Source: an uncultured Novosphingobium sp. (GTDB lineage: Bacteria > Pseudomonadota > Alphaproteobacteria > Sphingomonadales > Sphingomonadaceae). Taken from it: a stretch of DNA of 5,563 nt. A model generated the notes under the pieces. It was not told where the DNA came from and searched no databases. It was given only the letters and a program-made list of their open reading frames with translations. Location: the NCBI GenBank assembly GCA_937860195.1, contig CALMBN010000231.1, forward strand, positions 1 through 5,563. The letters run 5' to 3'. This document shows, in pieces, positions 1-4,571 of this stretch. The position numbers were made by a program, and so were the translations under genes. The first letter of the stretch is position 1. Each line of letters opens with the position of its first letter.

Positions 1-194
1 CAGTGTTCGGCCACCGCCTCGACCATCGCCTCCTTGGTTTCGAAGTAGCGGTAGAGATTGGCAGGCGACATCCCGGCGCGGGCAGCGATTTCGGTCATGG
101 TCATTCCGCTCGAGCCGCGCTCTTCAACCAGCTCGACCACCAGAGTGATCAGTTGCTGTCGTCCCGCGTCAATATCGGTTTGCGGCCGGGCCAT
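1..194 (-). CDS. TetR-family transcriptional regulator, N-terminal part (runs off the left edge)
   Basis: The first 64 residues are visible, starting MARPQTDIDAGRQQL; the rest lies beyond the window. They match the TetR DNA-binding domain. A first helix (about residues 10-28) is followed by the helix-turn-helix at about 32-54 (MTMTEIAARAGMSPANLYRY), then the usual YFETKEAMVEAV segment. TetR proteins are generally about 190-220 residues, so two thirds are missing and the ligand class cannot be named. I chose the ATG at 194 because GGGGAG lies about 10 bases upstream. An in-frame ATG at 212 would add six residues (MGSFTT) and has a poorer ribosome binding site. The gene is divergent from the nucleotidase lipoprotein, so it may regulate itself and possibly that neighbour; this is inference from position only. 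Confidence 0.93.
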   Translation of the reverse strand, partial: MARPQTDIDAGRQQLITLVVELVEERGSSGMTMTEIAARAGMSPANLYRYFETKEAMVEAVAEH

Positions 195-215
195 GGTAGT
201 GAAGCTCCCCATCCA

Positions 216-229
216 GATCGTTGCCGATC
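216..229. promoter_or_regulatory. Inverted repeat, possible operator of the TetR regulator
   Basis: GATCG and CGATC face each other across a 4-base spacer (TTGC). The repeat overlaps the predicted transcription start of the TetR gene, where an autoregulatory site would be expected. The arms are only 5 bases long, so chance is a real alternative. A second short palindrome, TTTC-AA-GAAA at 252-261, overlaps the -35 box. Confidence 0.25.
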
Positions 230-257
230 CATATAAATGCAGCGGTGCGATTTTCAA
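230..257 (-). promoter_or_regulatory. Candidate sigma-70 type promoter of the TetR gene
   Basis: On the minus strand TTGAAA (252-257) and TATATG (230-235) are separated by 16 bases, a fair match to the -35 and -10 consensus. Transcription would start near 223, giving a leader of about 30 bases to the ATG at 194. The call rests on consensus matching alone. Confidence 0.45.
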
Positions 258-281
258 GAAACTGTCATAGCCAAATAATAC
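253..281 (+). promoter_or_regulatory. Weak candidate promoter of the nucleotidase gene
   Basis: TTCAAG (253-258) and TAATAC (276-281) are 17 bases apart. The -10 is reasonable, but the -35 matches only about three positions. It overlaps the -35 of the divergent TetR promoter, so if both are real, one bound protein could affect both genes. Confidence 0.25.
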
Positions 282-292
282 GCCCAGCTTGC

Positions 293-311
293 AGCCGAGC
301 CTCCTTCGGCT
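293..311 (+). other. Small stem-loop in the nucleotidase leader
   Basis: AGCCGA (293-298) pairs with TCGGCT (306-311) across a 7-base loop, ending one base before the AGGA ribosome binding site. It could modulate translation, but a 6-base-pair stem is also common by chance. It is not followed by a T-run, so it is not a terminator. Confidence 0.3.
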
Positions 312-322
312 AGGAAAGAAGT

Positions 323-2107
323 ATGATTCAAAACGATCCAAGCCCGTCGCGATTCGCCCGATTTCTGCCTGCGCTGATCCTGCCATTGCTGGCCGCCTGT
401 GCCACCAGCGGCGGGGCGGTGGCGGCTGGCAGCGGCAATCCGGCGGTTACTGTCGGTATCATCGGCCTCAATGATTTCCACGGCGCGCTCGAGCCGCCCC
501 GAACGGGCGTGCTTGTTCCTGCCGATACAGCCAGCGGGGCAAAGCCTGTACCGGCCGGAGGCGCGGCCTTTCTGGCCAGTGCGGTCGATTCTGCCCGCGG
601 CCAGTATCGCTATTCCGTAACAGTTGCCGCAGGTGACATGACCGGGGCCTCGCAGATATCCTCATCGCTGTTCCTCGATGAACCGGCGGTCGGCGTGCTC
701 AACCGGATCGGTCTTGATTTTACTGCGGTCGGCAATCACGAATTTGACAGCGGCACCGAAGAACTGCTGCGCAAGCAGAAGGGCGGCTGCGCGCAATTTA
801 CCGCACAAAAGCCGTGTCAGGTCGAACCGTTTGGCGGTGCGAAATACCGCTATCTTTCCGCCAGCACCCGCCGCGCCGATGGCACGACGCTGTTCCCGGC
901 CACCGGGATCAAGACCTTTGGCAAAGGGCGGCGCGCGGTCAAAGTGGGCTTCATCGGCCTCACTTTGAAAGGCACGCCCAGTCTGGTTTCACCCGAAGGG
1001 ATCAATGGGCTGACCTTTGGGGATGAAGCCGATACCATCAATGCCGAGGTGCCGCGCTTGCGCGCCGCCGGGGCCGATGTGGTGGTCGTGCTGATCCATG
1101 AAGGCGGCTATACTTCCGGCAAGCCCAATCCTTCGGGCTGCGAAAGCCTGACCGGGCCGATCAAGGGCATTCTTGACCGGCTGGCACCGGGGGTGGATGT
1201 GGTCATCTCGGGCCACACCCATTGGGCCTATGTCTGCGATTACGCCACGATCAACCCGCGCCAGCCGATCCTGCTGACCAGTGCCGGGGTTTCGGGCCAG
1301 TTGCTCACGGACATCACGCTGGAAGTCGATCCGCTGGCGGGCCGCGTGGTCAGCAAACGCGCCCGCAATGTGATTGTCCAGAGCGATCCTTATCAATCAC
1401 CGCGCGGGCCGGTTGAAGAGGCCAAGGAGCTTCCCCGCTTTAGCGCGCGGCCTGATGTTGCCGCCTATGTCGGCAAATACCGGGACGCAGCCAATGCCTA
1501 TGCCATGCGCCCGGTCGGCAAATTGTCTGGCCCGGCTGACCGCGCACCATCGGCCGGTTTCCCCAATCAGGGCGGGCCCGAAGGCAACCTGATCGCCGAC
1601 GCGCAGCTGGCTGCGACTGCCGGGGCCGGGGCCCAGATCGCTTTCATGAATCCGTTCGGGATCCGCAAACCGATCGCGCCTGAACCTGATGGTTCGGTCA
1701 ATTTCGGCGCGATCTATGCCGCCCAGCCGTTCAACAACACGCTCATGACCCAATCAATGACCGGCGCAGAGTTGAAAGCGGTGATTGAACAGGGCTTTGA
1801 TGATGACGGGCCAAAACAGGTGCTGACCCCTTCGGCCGGGTTCACTTATGCAATCGACCTGACCCGCCCGATCGGTGACCGGGTGATCTCGATGACTTTG
1901 AACGGCGCGCCGATCGATCCGGCGGCGACCTATCGCGTGACGACCAACAGCTTTCTGGCAGGCGGCGGCGATAGCTTTTCGCTGTTCAACCGCCAGCGCG
2001 ATGCCGTGGTCGGAATATCCGATCTCGCCGCGCTGGAGGGCTGGTTAAAGGCCGTGCCGCCGCGCGTTGTGCCGATCGAGGACCGGGTCAAGCGGGTCGG
2101 TGGCTAG
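323..2107 (+). CDS. UshA-like metallophosphatase / 5'-nucleotidase family lipoprotein
   Basis: This protein of 594 residues probably hydrolyses nucleotides or related phosphate esters on the periplasmic side of a membrane; the substrate is not settled by sequence. A basic N-terminus and hydrophobic stretch lead to the lipobox LAAC, with the lipidated cysteine at C26. The two-metal phosphatase domain (about 44-310) shows N50-D51-F52-H53, G104-D105, GNHEFD at 137-142, H259 and GHTH at 297-300, together the usual metal ligands and catalytic dyad. The C-terminal 5'-nucleotidase domain (about 398-570) has GNLIADA at 421-427, NPFGIR at 443-448, PFNNTLM and GGGDSFSLF at 547-555. Cysteines 156/165 and 273/305 could form disulfides. 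AGGAAAG at 312-318 sits 4-7 bases before the ATG. The family is normally about 500-600 residues, so the gene looks intact. Confidence 0.95.
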   Translation: MIQNDPSPSRFARFLPALILPLLAACATSGGAVAAGSGNPAVTVGIIGLNDFHGALEPPRTGVLVPADTASGAKPVPAGGAAFLASAVDSARGQYRYSVTVAAGDMTGASQISSSLFLDEPAVGVLNRIGLDFTAVGNHEFDSGTEELLRKQKGGCAQFTAQKPCQVEPFGGAKYRYLSASTRRADGTTLFPATGIKTFGKGRRAVKVGFIGLTLKGTPSLVSPEGINGLTFGDEADTINAEVPRLRAAGADVVVVLIHEGGYTSGKPNPSGCESLTGPIKGILDRLAPGVDVVISGHTHWAYVCDYATINPRQPILLTSAGVSGQLLTDITLEVDPLAGRVVSKRARNVIVQSDPYQSPRGPVEEAKELPRFSARPDVAAYVGKYRDAANAYAMRPVGKLSGPADRAPSAGFPNQGGPEGNLIADAQLAATAGAGAQIAFMNPFGIRKPIAPEPDGSVNFGAIYAAQPFNNTLMTQSMTGAELKAVIEQGFDDDGPKQVLTPSAGFTYAIDLTRPIGDRVISMTLNGAPIDPAATYRVTTNSFLAGGGDSFSLFNRQRDAVVGISDLAALEGWLKAVPPRVVPIEDRVKRVGG

Positions 2108-2908
2108 TTAGAGCAGTTTCGGCGGCCAGGGAATGAAGGGGGACGTGCGCGCGATGTAATCGGCGTATTTATCGCCGCGCTTCTTCTTCATCCCCGCTTC
2201 CAGCAGCGCCGCGCCCGACCATTTGGTCAGGGTAAAGGTCAGGAACAATGGCCCCGGCAAGGTCAACAGGGCATAGGTCCAGCCTGCGCCCGCAGCTGCC
2301 AGCCAGATCCCCCACCAGGCCGCACAATCGCCAAAGTAGTTTGGGTGGCGGGTATAGCGCCACAATCCGGTGTGGAGAATCTTGCCCTCATTGGCGGAAT
2401 TGCCCTTGAACTTGGCCAGCTGCCAATCGCCGACCCATTCGAAGAATATCCCGATCAGAAAAATCCCCAGCCCCAGCCACGCAATCGGCGGCACTGGCGC
2501 GGGATCGCCGCTGGCCAGAATCCCGACCTGCGCCGGGCTCGACACCAGAAACAGCAGGAATGCCTGCCCCAGCCAGATCTTGGTCAGCGCCGCCCAGGCA
2601 AATCGCCCGGCCTCCCGGTCCTTGCGCAGGATCCGGACATAGCGCTGATCCTCACCCTCGCGCCGCCAGCGCCGCAGCAGGTAGATGCCGAGCCGGAACC
2701 CCCAGGCCGCGGTCATCAGCATGATCAGCGAGGCGAGTGCGCCGGGCATGGGCCGCACCTGCGACCAGCTGACCAGCGCCATCAGCCCCATGCCAGAGCC
2801 CCAGAACGCGTCGATGAAGGAAACGTCGCCCAACCGCACCGAAATAGCCCACAGCGCCAGCACCGCGGCGATCAGGACCGCGGCGTTGATCGCCAAGGCT
2901 TCAAGCAT
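2108..2908 (-). CDS. DUF1295 (steroid 5-alpha-reductase-like) integral membrane protein
   Basis: This 266-residue protein is highly hydrophobic, with about six membrane segments (roughly 4-25, 30-48, 56-78, 105-130, 140-160 and 190-230). Family hallmarks occur in order: SFIDAFWG (30-37), WGFRLGIYL (69-77), EGEDQRY (84-90), FEWVGDWQLAKFKG (156-169) and GLWRYTRHPNYFGD (181-194). The last resembles the NADPH/cofactor-binding end of the steroid-reductase/ICMT-like fold. The reaction is unknown; a reductase or methyltransferase acting on a membrane lipid is plausible but not shown. The start at 2908 follows AAGGAG by 6 bases and overlaps the end of the acyltransferase gene by 8 bases (ATGCTTGA), implying translational coupling. 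A longer open frame reaching 3022 would begin inside the upstream gene and is not credible. Confidence 0.92.
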   Translation of the reverse strand: MLEALAINAAVLIAAVLALWAISVRLGDVSFIDAFWGSGMGLMALVSWSQVRPMPGALASLIMLMTAAWGFRLGIYLLRRWRREGEDQRYVRILRKDREAGRFAWAALTKIWLGQAFLLFLVSSPAQVGILASGDPAPVPPIAWLGLGIFLIGIFFEWVGDWQLAKFKGNSANEGKILHTGLWRYTRHPNYFGDCAAWWGIWLAAAGAGWTYALLTLPGPLFLTFTLTKWSGAALLEAGMKKKRGDKYADYIARTSPFIPWPPKLL

Positions 2909-3524
2909 CGCTGGCTCCTTCCAGAATTCCGGCCTCGCGATAGAGCACTGCCAGCTTGGGGTGATCGGGCATGTGCTGATGATAGAACCGCGCGATCTTT
3001 TTGAGATCGGCCGCGTAATCACCGCTCGGCATGATTTCCGGACCGATCCCGCCAGTCATCCGGGCGTTATCAACCCAGGCTGGCACAATCGGCACGCCCG
3101 CCCGCAAGGCGATGTGATAGAACCCGCTGCGCCATGCTGTGATCGGGCCTCTCGTGCCCTCAGGGGCGATTACCAGCGCCAGTTCGTCCGCCTCGGCAAA
3201 GGCCTTGGCGACCTGCTCGACATAGTTCTGGTCCTTGGCCCGGCGATCGACCGGAATCCCGCCCATGTCATACATGAACCGGGTCAGCGGCGGGCGGAAC
3301 AGCGATAGCTTGCCCATGAAACTCGGCCTGATCCCCAGCCTGGTCACCGCGCCCAGAAAGAAGATGAAATCCCAGTTCGACGTATGCGGCGCACCCAGGA
3401 TCACGCACTTGCGCGAAGGCGGAGCGCTCCCGGCAAAGGTCCAGCCCTTCCAGGCATAGAGCGCCAGCAGGAACCGCCTGACCAGGCGGGAAAGGAGGGT
3501 GGGGGTTTGCAAATCCTGCTCCAT
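2901..3524 (-). CDS. PlsC-like lysophospholipid / 1-acylglycerol-3-phosphate acyltransferase family protein
   Basis: This 207-residue protein carries the acyltransferase motifs in order. Motif I is H47-TSNW-D52, the catalytic HX4D. A middle block has FMGKLSLF (70-77), then GIPVDRR (89-95), and motif III is APEGTR (120-125). A later VPIVPAW segment matches the usual hydrophobic end of the domain. Such enzymes transfer an acyl group from acyl-CoA or acyl-ACP to a lysolipid at the inner membrane. The short form with HTSNWD and a short N-terminus resembles the non-PlsC lineage, so the acceptor is uncertain. The start at 3524 (MEQDLQTPTLL) has AAGGG 7 bases upstream. It is transcribed with the overlapping DUF1295 gene, suggesting both act on the same lipid; this is inference. 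Confidence 0.92.
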   Translation of the reverse strand: MEQDLQTPTLLSRLVRRFLLALYAWKGWTFAGSAPPSRKCVILGAPHTSNWDFIFFLGAVTRLGIRPSFMGKLSLFRPPLTRFMYDMGGIPVDRRAKDQNYVEQVAKAFAEADELALVIAPEGTRGPITAWRSGFYHIALRAGVPIVPAWVDNARMTGGIGPEIMPSGDYAADLKKIARFYHQHMPDHPKLAVLYREAGILEGASDA

Positions 3525-3542
3525 TACGGACCCTTCTGTCCG

Positions 3543-3591
3543 CCGCCAACTTGCAGGCGGAGGGGGCTCATGCGATGCATGGTGGAGGGGT
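3543..3591 (+). repeat. REP-like two-hairpin element, copy A
   Basis: Hairpin 1 is CCGCC (3543-3547) pairing with GGCGG (3556-3560), with CTTG in the loop. AGGGGG follows. Hairpin 2 is CATGC (3569-3573), triloop GAT, GCATG (3577-3581). GTGGAGGGGT closes the element. It shares CTTG, GGAGGGGG and GGTGGAGGGGT with copies B and C, but the stem bases differ. It lies between the divergent acyltransferase and nuclease genes, and its closing GGAGGGG (3584-3590) is the ribosome binding site of the nuclease. It is the most diverged of the three closely related copies. Confidence 0.75.
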
Positions 3592-3596
3592 TTCGC

Positions 3597-4028
3597 ATGT
3601 TTCGCAATATGGCTCCACCGGCAGGGTCGGGGACAATCAGACGAGCGCGCAAATTGCGCAAAGCGATGAGCTTGCCCGAAGCATTGCTGTGGCGGGAGTT
3701 TCGGCGTCGACCGCTCGGACTGAAATTTCGCCGTCAACATGGGTCAGGGCCCTATGTGCTGGATTTCTATTGCAGCGATGCGCGGCTGGCGATCGAGGTT
3801 GATGGAAAAGTCCACGACACAGGCGATCAGGCATTGCACGATGAGACGCGCGATGCGTGGTTTCGGGAGCATGGAATTGAAACGCTGCGGGTTCCGGCCA
3901 GCGATGTCTTGAAGGATGTGGTGGGTGCTGCTGAAGCCATTGTGACCTACGCTAGGTCGCGCCTACCCCTCCACCACCCAGCTGCGCTGGGCGGTCCCCC
4001 TCCCCGAGACAAGCTCGAGGAGGAATGA
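3597..4028 (+). CDS. DUF559 (Vsr-like, PD-(D/E)XK superfamily) endonuclease
   Basis: The protein has 143 residues from the chosen start. The arrangement is that of DUF559: a basic lead (RRARKLRKAMS, 15-25), then LPEALLWREFR (26-36), GLKFRRQHGSGPYVLDFYC (41-59), IEVDG..H (66-73) and ETLRVPASDV (95-104). D56, E67 and D69 with K71 and H73 are the likely metal-binding and catalytic residues, as in the Vsr-like nuclease fold. The DNA target is unknown. ATG 3597 has GGAGGGG 6 bases upstream. Earlier in-frame ATGs at 3570 and 3579 lie within the hairpin 2 stem of copy A, though 3570 also has a GGAGG. Residues 124-143 are encoded by repeat copy B and lie beyond the domain. It is the only rightward gene between two leftward groups, which suggests insertion. 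Confidence 0.88.
   Translation: MFRNMAPPAGSGTIRRARKLRKAMSLPEALLWREFRRRPLGLKFRRQHGSGPYVLDFYCSDARLAIEVDGKVHDTGDQALHDETRDAWFREHGIETLRVPASDVLKDVVGAAEAIVTYARSRLPLHHPAALGGPPPRDKLEEE
3965..4023 (-). repeat. REP-like two-hairpin element, copy B (inverted)
   Basis: Read on the minus strand, hairpin 1 is a 10-base-pair stem (3999-4008 with 4014-4023) with loop CTTGT and one T.G wobble. AGGGGG runs into hairpin 2, a 10-base-pair stem (3973-3982 with 3986-3995) with triloop GCA and one G.T wobble. The element ends GGTGGAGGGGT. On the plus strand it forms the 3' end of the nuclease gene, whose TGA (4026-4028) is 2 bases past its edge. It faces copy C in inverted orientation across 31 bases. Confidence 0.85.
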
Positions 4029-4054
4029 GTAAACCGAGAGCTACGTCACAAAAT

Positions 4055-4108
4055 CCTCCCACAGCTTGCTGGGGGAGGGGGACCGCCGCGAAGCGGTGGT
4101 GGAGGGGT
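4055..4108 (+). repeat. REP-like two-hairpin element, copy C
   Basis: Hairpin 1 pairs 4055-4064 with 4069-4078 around loop CTTG, with one A.G mismatch. GGG follows. Hairpin 2 pairs ACCGCCGC (4082-4089) with GCGGTGGT (4093-4100) around the triloop GAA, with one G.T wobble. GGAGGGGT closes the element. Its tip contains GCGAAGC, known from the literature as an unusually stable DNA mini-hairpin. No gene covers it; it lies 26 bases past the nuclease stop. Confidence 0.88.
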
Positions 4109-4153
4109 GGCGAGTTCTGGTCTGCACCTTCGCTCAAATAGGCACCCTTCCGG

Positions 4154-4200
4154 CCCCTCCGTCACGCCTCCGGCGCGCCACCTCCCCGTTCCGGGGAGAA
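4154..4200 (-). repeat. REP-like two-hairpin element, copy D (variant family, inverted)
   Basis: On the minus strand a perfect 7-base-pair stem CTCCCCG/CGGGGAG (4182-4198) has loop GAA. It is followed by a second, imperfect hairpin (about 4163-4180) with loop GGA and a G.T wobble, then GACGGAGGGG. The plan is that of copies A-C, but the linker and stems differ, so it looks like a related subfamily. The strong hairpin has no T-run after it on either strand, so I do not call it a terminator. Confidence 0.7.
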
Positions 4201-4247
4201 TTGACGGCGCGCGATTTCGTGCTGGTTTCCAATGAAGAAGGGTTTGA

Positions 4248-4559
4248 TCATGAGGCTGCGCTCGGATTTGAGGCGAGAAACTCTTGCCACTCGTCCCAAA
4301 CGTTTTCGAGGCTGATGTCGGCATAGCCACGCTTTTCGACAAGTTGGTCGCGATGGCTGACTCTCATCGTCATACAGATTGCCTTATCCCGCACTTCGAC
4401 TACCTCAGCCTCAGTTAGCGGCGAACCTTTGTCCCTTTCGAGATGAAGAAGAAGAGTAACTAGCGGTGGGATTGGCACAATTACGATTGGCTCTTCGTCG
4501 TTCACTCGATTTTCGGCCGAGGCATCGAACTTGCCAAACAATTTTTCCAAAAATTTCAT
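4248..4559 (-). CDS. Small protein of unknown function, low G+C
   Basis: I do not recognise a named family. The 103 residues begin with a basic amphipathic MKFLEKLFGKF and continue with an acidic stretch. A hydrophobic segment (about 25-38, VIVPIPPLVTLLL) follows, then a charged part with SPLTEAEVVEVRDKA (46-60) and an ending VWDEWQEF (89-96). It has no signal peptide and no full membrane helix. ATG 4559 follows the carboxylase stop by 12 bases, with AGGGGG overlapping that stop as ribosome binding site, so it is probably co-transcribed and translated after the carboxylase. A sampled stretch is about 50% G+C against about 62% in the carboxylase, which hints at a different origin. The organised composition and tight spacing favour a real gene. 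Confidence 0.7.
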   Translation of the reverse strand: MKFLEKLFGKFDASAENRVNDEEPIVIVPIPPLVTLLLHLERDKGSPLTEAEVVEVRDKAICMTMRVSHRDQLVEKRGYADISLENVWDEWQEFLASNPSAAS

Positions 4560-4571
4560 ACGCCTACCCCC

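Noticed and set aside
3..236. Rightward open frame over the TetR gene
   Set aside because: It is antisense to a clear TetR helix-turn-helix domain and lacks any family signal.
989..1753. Leftward open frames (989-1396 and 1397-1753) opposite the nucleotidase
   Set aside because: They lie wholly within a gene with clear family motifs and look like G+C-driven antisense frames.
2909..3022. N-terminal extension of the DUF1295 protein to an ATG at 3022
   Set aside because: The extra residues are not membrane-like and lie inside the acyltransferase gene; the ATG at 2908 has a strong ribosome binding site.
2345..3308. Two long rightward open frames (2345-3004 and 2685-3308) opposite the DUF1295 and acyltransferase genes
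   Set aside because: Their proteins are low-complexity, rich in P, R, Q and H, with no recognisable domain. They are mirror images of well-supported leftward genes in high-G+C DNA.
3647..3659. Palindrome GCGCAA-A-TTGCGC inside the nuclease gene
   Set aside because: It encodes part of the expected basic RARKLR segment and has no partner site; probably coincidental.
3525..3740. N-terminal extension of the acyltransferase to 3740
   Set aside because: It would run antisense through copy A and the nuclease start; its sequence is not acyltransferase-like and the ATG at 3524 has a ribosome binding site.
4182..4198. Rho-independent terminator at the strong hairpin of copy D
   Set aside because: There is no T-run after the stem on either strand, and it belongs to the repeat pattern.
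3543..4200. CRISPR array
   Set aside because: The four repeats are in mixed orientations, unevenly spaced and separated by a gene, without unique spacers of equal length.
3543..4200. Classic insertion sequence
   Set aside because: No transposase motif and no target-site duplication is evident; the nuclease is DUF559, so mobility is only hypothesised.
4046..4342. Open frames on both strands across copies C and D
   Set aside because: They translate repeat sequence and give proline/glycine-rich peptides without domains.
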